From NCBI RefSeq assembly GCF_900102635.1, contig NZ_FMZQ01000022.1:1-64000 (forward strand): 64,000 bases of DNA, read 5' to 3'. Made by a program: the position numbers and the translations under genes. This document shows positions 43,303 through 52,613 of the stretch, in pieces. Within the stretch, counting starts at the first letter, position 1, and each line of letters opens with the position of its first letter. This stretch comes from Ectopseudomonas chengduensis. GTDB taxonomy: Bacteria > Pseudomonadota > Gammaproteobacteria > Pseudomonadales > Pseudomonadaceae. The notes beneath the pieces are model-generated. The model was not told where the DNA came from. It searched no databases and was given only the letters and a program-made list of their open reading frames with translations.

Positions 43303-44643
43303 TCAATCCAGTTTGACCACTTTGGCCAGGACCACCTTGGGCCCCTTCATCTTCTTGACGATGATGCGCAGGCCATCGGTTTCCAGCACCTCCTCTTCGT
43401 CAGGCATGCGCTTGAGGGTCTCGTAGATCAACCCGGCCAACGTCTCGGCCTCGATATGGTCGAGGTCGACACCGAGCAGGCGCTCGACCTTGGCCAGCGG
43501 CGTGTCGCCGCGCACCAGCAGCTTGCCCGGCTGGTAGGCGAGGATGCCGCGCTCGGCCTTGCGGTGTTCGTCCTGAATATCGCCGACCAGTGCTTCGAGC
43601 ACGTCTTCCATGGTCAGGTAGCCGATCACCTTGCCGTCGGCCTCCTCGACCAGGGCGAAGTGCGCGCCGCCCTGGCGGAACTGCTCGAGCAGCTGCGACA
43701 GCGGCATGTGCCGGCTGACGCGCTCGAGCGGGTGCATCAGATCCGCCAGCTTGAGCGCTGACGGCAGCATCTCCAGCAGCGACAGGTGCAGCAGCAGGTC
43801 CTTGATATGCAGCACGCCGACGAACTCGCCCTTGCTCTCGTCGAAGATCGGGTAGCGGCTGTACTTGTGGCGGCGGAAGGTGGTGAACACCTGATCGAGG
43901 CTGGCGTTGAGTTCCAGGAAGACCAGGTCCTCGCGAGAGTTGGCCCAGTCCACCACCTCCAGCTCGCCCAGCTCGACTGCCGACGCCAGCACCCGCAGAT
44001 CCTGGTCGTTGTCGCTGGTCGCGCGGCTGGAATGCAGGATCAGCTTGAGCTCGTCGCGGCTGTAGTGATGCTCGTGGTGCGGTCCCGGCTCGCCTTGCCC
44101 GGCGATGCGCAGGATGGCGTTGGCACTGGCGTTGAGCACGAAGATCGCCGGGTACATCAGCCAGTAGAAGGCGTACAGCGGCGCTGCCGTCCACAGCGAC
44201 AGCAGTTCCGGTTTACGAATCGCCCAGGACTTGGGCGCCAGCTCGCCGATGACGATGTGCAGGTAGGAAATGATCGAGAACGCAGTGAAGAAGGCGATAC
44301 CGTGAATCAGCTTGGGTGACTCCACGCCAACCGCCACCAGCAGCGGCGTCAGCAGCTCGGCGAAGGCCGGCTCACCGACCCAGCCAAGTCCCAGCGAAGC
44401 CAGGGTGATGCCCAGCTGACAAGCCGAGAGGTAGGCGTCCATCTGGTTGTGCACGGTGCGCAGAATATGCCCGCGCCAGCCGTGGGCCTCGGCCAGGGCA
44501 TCGACCTTGGTCGCGCGCAGGCGCACGATGGCGAACTCCGCGGCGACGAAGAAGCCGTTGAGCAGGACCAGAAACAGGGCGAACAGCATGAGGCCGAAAT
44601 CGGCGAAGTAATCGGGAGCAGGAAGACTCGTGGAGGGGTCCAT
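43303..44643 (-). CDS. CNNM/CorC-HlyC family membrane protein with CBS domains
   Basis: 446 residues. N-terminal DUF21 (CNNM) membrane domain with four hydrophobic segments (about 12-32, 65-90, 100-125, 150-175; VLLNGFFVAAEFAIVRLRATK, GELAPKSWAIRKPE). Then two CBS domains (about 215-350) and a C-terminal CorC_HlyC (transporter-associated) domain (about 360-446). Related to magnesium/cobalt efflux proteins; ion is not known. Lies downstream of phoR on the same strand with a 62-base gap. Confidence 0.88.
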   Translation of the reverse strand: MDPSTSLPAPDYFADFGLMLFALFLVLLNGFFVAAEFAIVRLRATKVDALAEAHGWRGHILRTVHNQMDAYLSACQLGITLASLGLGWVGEPAFAELLTPLLVAVGVESPKLIHGIAFFTAFSIISYLHIVIGELAPKSWAIRKPELLSLWTAAPLYAFYWLMYPAIFVLNASANAILRIAGQGEPGPHHEHHYSRDELKLILHSSRATSDNDQDLRVLASAVELGELEVVDWANSREDLVFLELNASLDQVFTTFRRHKYSRYPIFDESKGEFVGVLHIKDLLLHLSLLEMLPSALKLADLMHPLERVSRHMPLSQLLEQFRQGGAHFALVEEADGKVIGYLTMEDVLEALVGDIQDEHRKAERGILAYQPGKLLVRGDTPLAKVERLLGVDLDHIEAETLAGLIYETLKRMPDEEEVLETDGLRIIVKKMKGPKVVLAKVVKLD

Positions 44644-44705
44644 GAAGGTTCGGATTGGCCAAAGATAGCTAGAGGTTGGAGCTTCGCCGCGTCGAATGCA
44701 AGCAC

Positions 44706-46025
44706 TCAGCGCGCACGCTGCACCACCTGCGCCGGGGCGAAATGGCAGGTGAAGGTGCTGCCCTTGCCAGGAACGCTGCTGATCTCCAGATTGCCACGGT
44801 GACGCAGCAACACATGCTTGACGATGGCCAGGCCCAGCCCGGTGCCACCGGTATTGCTGGCACGGCTCGAATCGACCCGGTAGAAGCGCTCGGTCAGGCG
44901 CGGCAAGTGCTTGGCCTCGATGCCCATACCGGTATCGCTGACCGACAGGTGTGCGCCCTTCTCGTCAGACCACCAGCGAATACGGATGTCGCCTCCGGCC
45001 GGGGTGTACTTCACGGCGTTGAACACCAGGTTGGAGAAGGCGCTGCGCAGCTCCGCCTCACTGCCCTTGAGCTTCAGATGCGGATCGGCCTCCAGGCTGA
45101 TGCGGTGCTGTTGCTCACCAGACAATGCCTGGGCATCGTTCTTGATCGACAGCAGCATCAGGTCGGCCGCCACCGGCTGGTTGTCCGACGGGTAATCGGT
45201 GGCTTCCAGCTTGGCCAACAGGAGCAGATCGTTGAGCAGGGTCTGCATGCGCGCGCCCTGTTGCTGCATCTGCTGCAATGCGCGCAGCCAGCGCGGATTG
45301 ACCGCCTCGACGTTGTCCAGAAGCGTCTCCAGATAGCCGGCAATCACCGTCAACGGCGTACGCAGCTCATGGGAGACGTTGGCGACGAAGTCCTTGCGCA
45401 TCTGTTCAAGCTGATGCAGACGGGTAACGTCACGCACCAGCAACAGATGCTCGCGATTGCCGTAGCGGGTGATATGGAACTGCAAGCGGCGGCGATCGTT
45501 GATCGGTGAAGGAATCTCCAGGGCATCGGCATAGTTGCCACGCTCGAAGTAATCTTTGAAACGCGGGTCGCGCACCAGGTTGGCCAACTGTTGACCACTG
45601 TCCTGCGGCGTCTTCAGGCCCAGCAGGGTCTCGGCTGCGCGGTTCCACCATTCCAAGTTGCCCTGGCTGTCGAGCATCACCACAGCGTCCTTGAGGGCGG
45701 CAGTGGACTCCTGCACGCGGTCGATCACCGCCTGCAAGCGGCCACGCGCCTTCTGGTTACGGCGTTGCAGGTGGTAGATGCTGTCGAACACCTCGCCCCA
45801 CAGGCCGTAACCATCCGGCGGCGGCTCGTCGGGTTTGTGTTCGCGCAGCCACTTGTGCAGGCGCAGCAGCTGGCTGAGGGTCCAGCCCAGATGAATGGCC
45901 AGACCGCAGGCCAGCACCCAGGCATATTCACCGGTGATGAAACCGAGCAGCAGGCAGGCGCCAACCAGCAGCAACAGGCGGCGCACCACGGCGCCACGCC
46001 AGTCTTGATTCACGATGGAGCGCAT
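44706..46025 (-). CDS. phoR: Phosphate regulon sensor histidine kinase PhoR
   Basis: 439-residue kinase. Two membrane segments (about 15-31 and 35-53) with almost no periplasmic loop, a linker, a PAS domain (about 100-205), the phosphoaccepting His219 in NVSHELRTPLT, and an ATPase domain with NLVFNAVKYTP, DTGMGIE and GTGLGLAIVKHVL. PhoR lacks a periplasmic sensor because it reads phosphate through the Pst transporter and PhoU. 42 bases after phoB. Confidence 0.97.
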   Translation of the reverse strand: MRSIVNQDWRGAVVRRLLLLVGACLLLGFITGEYAWVLACGLAIHLGWTLSQLLRLHKWLREHKPDEPPPDGYGLWGEVFDSIYHLQRRNQKARGRLQAVIDRVQESTAALKDAVVMLDSQGNLEWWNRAAETLLGLKTPQDSGQQLANLVRDPRFKDYFERGNYADALEIPSPINDRRRLQFHITRYGNREHLLLVRDVTRLHQLEQMRKDFVANVSHELRTPLTVIAGYLETLLDNVEAVNPRWLRALQQMQQQGARMQTLLNDLLLLAKLEATDYPSDNQPVAADLMLLSIKNDAQALSGEQQHRISLEADPHLKLKGSEAELRSAFSNLVFNAVKYTPAGGDIRIRWWSDEKGAHLSVSDTGMGIEAKHLPRLTERFYRVDSSRASNTGGTGLGLAIVKHVLLRHRGNLEISSVPGKGSTFTCHFAPAQVVQRAR

Positions 46026-46067
46026 CCTTGTCAGAAGAACGTGGGCGCAGAAACACCGCGCTAGCGA

Positions 46068-46757
<690 letters not shown>

Positions 46758-46807
46758 GGTCCTGCCTCGGTTCGTTCAACTGTCTGCGCGCATTAGATAA
46801 CGGAATT

Positions 46808-46825
46808 ATTGCAGGTATGTGACAC
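46808..46825 (-). promoter_or_regulatory. Candidate Pho box upstream of phoB
   Basis: On the minus strand GTGTCAC-ATAC-CTGCAAT, the 7-4-7 layout of a Pho box (consensus CTGTCAT-N4-CTGTCAT); five of seven bases match in each half. A TTATCT (46795-46800) lies 7 bases downstream at the usual -10 place for such promoters, about 40 bases before the ATG. Confidence 0.5.
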
Positions 46826-46943
46826 GGAGTTATCGGCTGCCGCCATGGCCGCGAAAAACACCGAACATTTCCGCCGCGGGCCTCGTCTAAACTGGTTGAG
46901 GCTGCCGCCAATCCGGGGCGGCCTGGAGCCTGGCACAGGACCC

Positions 46944-46961
46944 CATAGGCACTTATGGGAG
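46944..46961. repeat. Hairpin upstream of the secreted-repeat gene
   Basis: CCCATA-GGCACT-TATGGG, a six-base stem and loop about 95 bases before the ATG at 47057. It could be part of the leader RNA. No known riboswitch was recognised. Confidence 0.4.
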
Positions 46962-47056
46962 TTCGTGGCTCCTTCCGTCCTGTATCGCTGTGACCTCCAG
47001 TCTTGCTCCCAGCTGCCGCCAGGCTGTCGCTGTTCATTCCGAGGAGAGGCTAAAAA

Positions 47057-47443
47057 ATGAGAAGAATTACCCCCCGATTAGTCCCGCTGCTCGCCAGTGC
47101 CCTGCTGAGCTGGCCCCTGCTGGGCCTGGCGGCCGAACCGGCGATGGAGAAGGACGGCATGCTGGTGGATGCCAAGGGCATGGCGCTCTACACCTACGAC
47201 AAGGACGCCGCGGGCGTATCCAACTGCACGGGCCAGTGCGCGCAGAACTGGCCGCCACTGAAGGCTGAGGCCGGGGCCAAGGCCGAAGGCGAGTGGAGCC
47301 TGGTCAAGCGCGACGACGGCACCCTGCAGTGGGCCTATGACGGCAAGCCGCTGTACACCTTCATCAACGACAAGCAGCCCGGTGAGGTCACGGGCGATGG
47401 CAAGATGGGCGTCTGGCACGTCGCCAAGCCGGAAGCCTACTAA
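47057..47443 (+). CDS. Secreted-repeat (Lipoprotein_15) family protein
   Basis: 128 residues with a signal peptide (about 1-25, ending GLAA). Two copies of the PF03640-type repeat: GMLVDAKGMALYTYDKDAAGVSNCTGQCAQNWPP and a second LQWAYDGKPLYTFINDKQPGEVTGDGKMGVWHVAKP. The CTGQCAQNWPP cysteine pair is typical. No lipobox Cys follows the signal peptide, so it is probably periplasmic and soluble. Function unknown; often linked with redox or metal genes. Stands alone between phoB and ubiA. Confidence 0.85.
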   Translation: MRRITPRLVPLLASALLSWPLLGLAAEPAMEKDGMLVDAKGMALYTYDKDAAGVSNCTGQCAQNWPPLKAEAGAKAEGEWSLVKRDDGTLQWAYDGKPLYTFINDKQPGEVTGDGKMGVWHVAKPEAY

Positions 47444-47473
47444 TCCCCCATCATTCCAGGCGCTGCGCTGGTT

Positions 47474-48364
47474 TCAGCGCAGCGCGTAGTCGGCGACCAG
47501 GCCGACGAAGATCGCCAGCCCCGCCCAGTGGTTGTGCAGGAAGGCGTTGAAGCACACCAGCGGCTCGCGACGGCGGGTCACGTGGAACTCCCAGGCGAAG
47601 CAGGCGGCGGCCGCCAACAGGCCGAGGTGGAAGTACAGGCCCAGCTCGAAGCGCGCGCCAGCCAGCAGCAGGCAGAGCAGCGCCAGCCCCTGCAGGATGG
47701 CGATGATCAGGCGGTCGGCGTCGCCGAACAGGATGGCGGTGGACTTCACCCCGATCTTCAGGTCGTCCTCACGGTCGGCCATGGCGTAGTAGGTGTCGTA
47801 GGCCACGGTCCACAGCAGGTTGGCGATGTACAGCAGCCAGGCTTCAGGTGGCAGGCTGCCGGTTTCGGCGGTGAAGGCCATCGGCATACCCCAGGAGAAT
47901 GCCGCGCCGAGCACCACCTGCGGGTAGAAGGTGTAGCGCTTCATGAAGGGGTAACAGGCGGCCAGGGCCAGGCCGCCGAAAGACAGCCAGATGGTGGTGG
48001 CATTAGTGAACAGCACCAGCACGAAACTCATCGCCACCAGCACGGCGAACAGCACCAGCGCCTCGCGTGGCTTGATCTTGCCGCTGGCCAGCGGACGCGC
48101 CCTGGTGCGGCTGACGTGACCGTCGAAGTTGCGGTCGGCGTAGTCGTTGATCACGCAGCCGGCGGCGCGCATCAGGATCACACCGGCGACGAAAATGAAC
48201 AGGTTCTTCGCGCTCGGCACGCCTTCGGCAGCCACCCACAGCGCCCACAAGGTCGGCCACAACAGCAGATAGATACCGATGGGCTTGTCCAGGCGCATCA
48301 GCTGTATGAAGTCCCAGGCGCGTGGGTGCAGGCGGGTGGTCGATTGCAACAGGCGGGTGTACAT
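47474..48364 (-). CDS. ubiA: 4-hydroxybenzoate polyprenyltransferase
   Basis: 296 residues from the ATG at 48364. Membrane prenyltransferase joining 4-hydroxybenzoate to the polyprenyl tail of ubiquinone. Both Asp-rich motifs are present: NDYADRNFDGHVSRT (first) and DTYYAMADREDD (second), within eight to nine hydrophobic segments. The frame stays open upstream to 48511 without family features. Acts after UbiC, whose gene lies 224 bases upstream on the same strand. Confidence 0.96.
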   Translation of the reverse strand: MYTRLLQSTTRLHPRAWDFIQLMRLDKPIGIYLLLWPTLWALWVAAEGVPSAKNLFIFVAGVILMRAAGCVINDYADRNFDGHVSRTRARPLASGKIKPREALVLFAVLVAMSFVLVLFTNATTIWLSFGGLALAACYPFMKRYTFYPQVVLGAAFSWGMPMAFTAETGSLPPEAWLLYIANLLWTVAYDTYYAMADREDDLKIGVKSTAILFGDADRLIIAILQGLALLCLLLAGARFELGLYFHLGLLAAAACFAWEFHVTRRREPLVCFNAFLHNHWAGLAIFVGLVADYALR

Positions 48365-48588
48365 CGAAGCGTCTCCGTGCAGGTTGCGCGGATTATACGA
48401 GCAAGCGTGTGAGGGAGGCGCTTTAGCGTCGATGCTCACCGCCACAAGCGGTTCAACGCGTAGGGCGTACTCGGCTTTGGCTTCCTGCGTCGCTCTACCT
48501 CCTGCATCCATGCAGTCGTCGCGAAGCAGTGCGCCTTAGGCCCAACAGACAACAGGTATAGCCTGGGTGAGCAATGCTATTGCGAACG

Positions 48589-49140
48589 CTAGGCCTCGAT
48601 GCCCGCCGCCTGCCAAAAGGCCGGCAGAAACACCTCGGCCACCAATACGCCAAGCGCCCCCCGGCTGAAGCACGAGCGCCGCGCCCACAGGCGCTCTTCG
48701 CGAACCTCTGCCGGCAGCCAGGCCGCCGGATAGCGGCAGGCCTGCAACTCGCCGCGATCGAAGGCCCGGTCACTGAACAGCAGCTCACCCAGCGAACGAC
48801 TGCCCAGCTCCGCCAGATTTAGCCCGGAACCCTCCAGCACGCTACGCGCGGCAACGCTGCGGGCGAACACCCAGGGCTGCTCATGACCACGCAGGTACAC
48901 CTCACGCACCCAGCCCTGGCTGCCATCGGCCACACCGAGCAATACGCACTCGTCCGCGCGCAGACGCTGCCAGCCTTCCTGCAGCGGCGTTACCGAAAAG
49001 CCGTCAGCGGACAGCGCTGTCAAGCGCCGGGTCAGCGAATCCTCGTTGAACAGCCAGTCGCGCACGCCGGCACAAGGCTGCGGATGCAGCTGGGCATTGG
49101 TCAGCCAGCGCGGCGGATGGGCGAGAGCGGCGTGAGGCAC
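48589..49140 (-). CDS. ubiC: Chorismate lyase
   Basis: 183 residues. Converts chorismate to 4-hydroxybenzoate and pyruvate, the first ubiquinone step. Family features: DWLFNEDSLTRRLT, VREVYLRGHEQPWVFARSV, LGSRSLGELLFSD, and the C-terminal catalytic Glu in LLVAEVFLPAFW-like VLVAEVFLPAFW. The start is a GTG with a poor ribosome site; no better start was found. The last core gene before the flagellar locus. Confidence 0.93.
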   Translation of the reverse strand: MPHAALAHPPRWLTNAQLHPQPCAGVRDWLFNEDSLTRRLTALSADGFSVTPLQEGWQRLRADECVLLGVADGSQGWVREVYLRGHEQPWVFARSVAARSVLEGSGLNLAELGSRSLGELLFSDRAFDRGELQACRYPAAWLPAEVREERLWARRSCFSRGALGVLVAEVFLPAFWQAAGIEA

Positions 49141-49265
49141 GGAGAGAAATCACCACGGATCGAAAGCGCGCGAGTCTAGCACGGCGTGGCAGGCGCTTTG
49201 AGAGCGGGACATGGCTGTGGGTGGGCCGGGCGGCGATCCGCTTCAGCCCATCAACGATGATCCGC

Positions 49266-49348
49266 GTGGGCTAAAGCCCACCCTACAAGGCCTAACTCAT
49301 TGGAAGCGGACGGCCTACTCAGGCCCGTAGGGTGGGCTTCAGCCCACC
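49266..49348. repeat. Paired GTAGGGTGGGC palindromes between ubiC and the flagellar locus
   Basis: GTGGGC-TAAA-GCCCACCCTAC (49266-49286) and GTAGGGTGGGC-TTCA-GCCCACC (49327-49348). Each can fold alone, and GCCCACCCTAC / GTAGGGTGGGC (49276-49286 / 49327-49337) pair perfectly with each other. Same family as the element at 16014. It marks the edge between core and flagellar genes and lies downstream of flgN. Confidence 0.8.
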
Positions 49349-49375
49349 AACGACAACCAGCGCAGGCGAAGTCAC

Positions 49376-49822
49376 TCAATACGGCTGCGGCGCGTACAAC
49401 TGCGCCGAGCCCGGCTCGCCGAGCAGCTGTTCGAGAATCTCGTGATGCATGGCCAGCAACTTGCCGTTGCGCTCGTTGAGGCGCTTGCACTGGCCGGCCA
49501 GTTGGCCGAGCTGCTCCCAGGTGTGAGCAAGGTGATTGCGTTGGGCCTGCGGATAACGCGCCAGCAGCTTCTGCATGGCGCTATGACCGCTGCCCAGCGC
49601 AAAGGCAGTCAGCACCTTGCTGCGGCGTTCGGCACGGGCCTTGGCCTGGTCGACCAGCGGCAGAATCTGCTCGTTGAGCAAGTCGATCTGCTGACTGTCG
49701 CGCTTGAGCAACTGCTGATACAGCTCCTGCATCAACCCACGCAGGACCAGATAGTCGGCGCAGTCCTGCTCCAGGTCCTGCTCGACGACCAGCAGCAGCT
49801 GTTGCTCACGCGCGGTGGTCAC
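49376..49822 (-). CDS. flgN: Flagellar export chaperone FlgN (lateral-type locus)
   Basis: 148-residue, almost wholly helical protein. FlgN binds the hook-filament junction proteins FlgK and FlgL before export. Seen: a long N-terminal helix (QLLLVVEQDLEQDCADYLVLRGLMQELYQQLLKRDSQQIDLLNEQ) and the C-terminal KRLNERNGKLLAMHHEILEQLLG followed by a short tail LYAPQPY, as in FlgN proteins. Its start overlaps the flgM stop by 4 bases, and flgM-flgN is the canonical pair. Sequence similarity is only moderate, so context carries weight. Confidence 0.8.
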   Translation of the reverse strand: MTTAREQQLLLVVEQDLEQDCADYLVLRGLMQELYQQLLKRDSQQIDLLNEQILPLVDQAKARAERRSKVLTAFALGSGHSAMQKLLARYPQAQRNHLAHTWEQLGQLAGQCKRLNERNGKLLAMHHEILEQLLGEPGSAQLYAPQPY

Positions 49823-50097
49823 GCATCGCTACCGCTGTGATAGGTCAGCATGCTGCCGGCCAGCGCGGCCGGATCGCTGCTCAGTTCGCCGCGGGCCAGC
49901 GTCGCCTTGAGCTGGGCAACCTTGTCCAGGTCGACTTCGGGGAGGCTGCGCAAGGCCTCCTGCAGCTGCTCCAGACGCGGCTCCTGGCTGACACTCGCAC
50001 GAGCATTGCCGCTCGACTGCGCACGGGCGCTCTGTACCTGTGCCGGAGCGTCGCTGGCCGGGTTAAGGCTGGGCTTGAGATGCCTGCTGATTTCCAT
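49819..50097 (-). CDS. flgM: Anti-sigma28 factor FlgM (lateral-type locus)
   Basis: 92-residue protein with a disordered, Ser/Ala/Gln-rich N-terminal half and the FlgM C-terminal sigma28-binding helices (EVDLDKVAQLKATLARGELSSDPAALAGSMLTYH). It holds the sigma28 factor inactive until the hook is complete, then is exported. The 77-base gap after fliJ leaves room for its own promoter; a very weak sigma28-like pair (TAAG-N15-GTCGCTCT) can be seen there. The matching sigma28 gene is not in the window. Confidence 0.87.
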   Translation of the reverse strand: MEISRHLKPSLNPASDAPAQVQSARAQSSGNARASVSQEPRLEQLQEALRSLPEVDLDKVAQLKATLARGELSSDPAALAGSMLTYHSGSDA

Positions 50098-50174
50098 GAT
50101 TCGAATCCAACTCGCGTGGTGTTATGGCCTAAGAGCGACCGGGCGCGGCAAGAACTTAAACGCGTCGTGCAAAA

Positions 50175-50600
50175 TTAACCGACCTGGGCTCGCCACCAGG
50201 CCTGCGCGGCCAGGCCATCCTGGATCTTCTGCTCCTGACGGGCAAGCAGATCCTGCCACTCGCCCATCTTGCCCTCGAGAAACTGGGTGATGACCTTCTC
50301 GCTGCGCATCGCCGCCAGCAGTTCGCCCTGAATGCGCGCTAGGTTCTCCTCGGCCAGCGCCAGCTCGCGGCGCTGCAGTTCGACCATCTTGTACAGCGTC
50401 GCCTTGTAGCGCTGCTGGTTGTCGCGCTGCAGCGGCGTGGTCATCGGTACGCTGAAACCGCACAAGCGGCTGAGCCCGGTGATGTTGTTGCGATAACGCT
50501 GACACAGGTTCTGCTGATAACTCACGCGCCCGAGCATCTGCTGCACACGGTTGCCACGCAGGCTGGCCAGACGGCCGAGCACTTCCAGCTGTTCTTTCAT
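50175..50600 (-). CDS. fliJ: Flagellar export protein FliJ (lateral-type locus)
   Basis: 141-residue protein with two long antiparallel helices (coiled coil about 1-40 and 70-130), typical of FliJ, the central stalk of the FliH-FliI ATPase. LARIQGELLAAMRSEKVITQFLEGKMGEW lies in the second helix. The start overlaps the fliI stop by 4 bases. Sequence is not strongly conserved in this family; position after fliI supports the call. Confidence 0.87.
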   Translation of the reverse strand: MKEQLEVLGRLASLRGNRVQQMLGRVSYQQNLCQRYRNNITGLSRLCGFSVPMTTPLQRDNQQRYKATLYKMVELQRRELALAEENLARIQGELLAAMRSEKVITQFLEGKMGEWQDLLARQEQKIQDGLAAQAWWRAQVG

Positions 50601-51913
50601 TTGATGATGCTCTGCAAGGTGGCGATGCTGGCGCCGAGCTCGGCGCCACTGCCGACCTCCTGACGCAGGAAGCGCTCGAGGCTGGGCGCCAGCTGCACGG
50701 CGCGGTCGGTCTTGGCGTCCATGCCCGGCGTGTAGCCGCCGAGCGGGATCAGCTCCTTGATCTTCTCGAAGGTGCTGTAGAACTCCTTGAACTGCCGCCC
50801 GGCCGCCAGATGCGCAGCCTCGCCGACCTGGCTCATGCAGCGACTGACCGATGCGGAAATGTCGATGGCAGGGTAGTGGCCGACGTCGGCCAGGCGCCGC
50901 GACAGCACGATATGGCCGTCGAGAATCGCCCGCGCGCAGTCGACGATCGGGTCCTGATGGTCGTCGCCTTCGGCCAGCACGGTGTAGATGGCACTGAGGC
51001 TGCCGCTACCGCTCTCACCGTTGCCAGCGCTTTCCACCAACTCCGGCAGCATGCCGAATACCGACGGCGGATAGCCTTTGGTCGCCGGCGGCTCGCCGAG
51101 GGCCAGGGCGATCTCGCGCTGGGCCATGGCATAGCGGGTCAGCGAGTCGACCAGCAGCAGCACGTCCTGGCCCTGATCGCGAAAATAGGCGGCGATGCTG
51201 TGGCACAGCTCGGTGGCCTTCAGGCGCATCAGCGGTGATTCGTTGGCCGGCGCCACGACCACTACGGCCTTGCGCAGCCCTTCTTCGCCGAGGGAATGCA
51301 GGATGAATTCCTGCACCTCACGCCCGCGCTCACCGATCAGCCCGACCACCACCACATCGGCCTTGGTCTGCCGGGTGATCATCCCCAACAGCACGCTCTT
51401 GCCCACCCCTGAGCCGGCGAACAGGCCGACGCGCTGACCCTTGCCAAGGGTCAGCAGACCATTGATGGCGCGCACGCCAACATCCAGCGCGGCCTCCACC
51501 GGACGACGGCGGAGCGGGTTGACCCTGGGCAGCTCGACCGGCAACGGGTCGCGCCCACTGAGCTTGCCGCGCTCATCCAGCGGCTCGCCGAGGCCGTTGA
51601 CCACGCGCCCTAACCAGGACTCGTCGATCTGCAGCAGCGCTTCGTCCTTGGCCGGGAACACCCGCGAGCCGGCGGCCAGGCCGACCGGCTTCTTGAACGG
51701 CATCAGGTAGGTGATATCGCGGTTGAAGCCGACCACCTGAGCATCCAGCAGGCTGCCGTCAGCCTGCTCGACGCGGCAGCGCTGGCCGGTGCTACGCTGG
51801 CAGCCGAGGCTCTCCAGCAGCATGCCGGAGACCCGCACCAGACGCCCGGCCACCTTGGCCAGTTGCACGCCATCGAGCGAGCGCAGCGCTTCGTCGAGCT
51901 TGTAATCCAGCAT
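50597..51913 (-). CDS. fliI: Flagellum-specific ATPase FliI (lateral-type locus)
   Basis: 438-residue hexameric ATPase energising substrate unloading at the flagellar export gate. Walker A GSGVGKS (167-173), Walker B region VLLLVDSLTRYAMAQREIALALGEPPATKGYPPSVF and the conserved GAINGLLTLGKGQRVGLF-type lead-in (RAINGLLTLGKGQR). Full length for FliI. 6 bases from fliH. Confidence 0.97.
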   Translation of the reverse strand: MLDYKLDEALRSLDGVQLAKVAGRLVRVSGMLLESLGCQRSTGQRCRVEQADGSLLDAQVVGFNRDITYLMPFKKPVGLAAGSRVFPAKDEALLQIDESWLGRVVNGLGEPLDERGKLSGRDPLPVELPRVNPLRRRPVEAALDVGVRAINGLLTLGKGQRVGLFAGSGVGKSVLLGMITRQTKADVVVVGLIGERGREVQEFILHSLGEEGLRKAVVVVAPANESPLMRLKATELCHSIAAYFRDQGQDVLLLVDSLTRYAMAQREIALALGEPPATKGYPPSVFGMLPELVESAGNGESGSGSLSAIYTVLAEGDDHQDPIVDCARAILDGHIVLSRRLADVGHYPAIDISASVSRCMSQVGEAAHLAAGRQFKEFYSTFEKIKELIPLGGYTPGMDAKTDRAVQLAPSLERFLRQEVGSGAELGASIATLQSIIK

Positions 51914-51919
51914 GCGCGA

Positions 51920-52612
51920 TCAGGCCTCGGTCAGATGCAGATGTTCGGCCAGGGTGTCGATGCAGGCATCCAGACGCTGCTGGCAACCCACGTCAGCCTC
52001 GGCCTGCGGCGTGACCACGCGGCACTCGCCCAGTGCCAGGCGCTCGTCGGCCACCAGCTTCCAGTTCGCCGCGCGCTCAGGCGCCAGCGCCTTGATCCGC
52101 GCGTATTCTTCGGGGCTGAGCAATACCTGCACGTCCTCGGGCTCACCCGGCATGCTGGCCAGGGCCTCCTCGACCAGCGCCAGCAACTGGGTCGGATGCA
52201 ACGTGAGTTCGCAGCGTATGACCTGCTGCGAGACCTTCTTGACCAGCTCGAGCAGTTCCTGACGACGCTTGTGCTCCAGCTCGCCCAGGTACTGTTCGAC
52301 CTTCTCGCTGATCTGCTGCAGTGGCTGTGCGGCCAGTTCGAATTCGCGACGGCCTTCACTGCGCCCCTGCTCGCGCCCGAGCTTCACGCCCTCGTCGCGG
52401 CCCTGCTCGAAGCCGGCCTGACGCCCGGCTTCCTCGCCTTGCTGCAGGCCGTCCTGGTAACCCTTTTCGATGCCCTGCTGAAAGCCATCGGCCATGGCCC
52501 GCTGCAGGCCGGCGGCATCGCCGCTCCAGTCCACGGCTGGCTGGCTGCTGCGCGGGGGGAAGCGATAGGCGCGCCACGGGCGGGCGTCGCCGCTGATCAC
52601 CTTGACCGTCAT
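51920..52612 (-). CDS. fliH: Flagellar assembly protein FliH (lateral-type locus)
   Basis: 230 residues from the ATG at 52612, one base after the fliG stop. FliH is the stator-like regulator of FliI. The GxxxG repeat region is clear (about 45-90: GIEKGYQDGLQQGEEAGRQAGFEQGRDEGVKLGREQG), followed by a V-ATPase E/FliH-like C-terminal domain (ELVKKVSQQVIRCELTLHPTQLLALVEEALASMP). Confidence 0.93.
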   Translation of the reverse strand: MTVKVISGDARPWRAYRFPPRSSQPAVDWSGDAAGLQRAMADGFQQGIEKGYQDGLQQGEEAGRQAGFEQGRDEGVKLGREQGRSEGRREFELAAQPLQQISEKVEQYLGELEHKRRQELLELVKKVSQQVIRCELTLHPTQLLALVEEALASMPGEPEDVQVLLSPEEYARIKALAPERAANWKLVADERLALGECRVVTPQAEADVGCQQRLDACIDTLAEHLHLTEA

Positions 52613-52613
52613 C

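Noticed and set aside
46758..47056. Possible riboswitch upstream of the secreted-repeat gene
   Set aside because: Only one short hairpin is visible; nothing matches a known riboswitch core that I can recognise.
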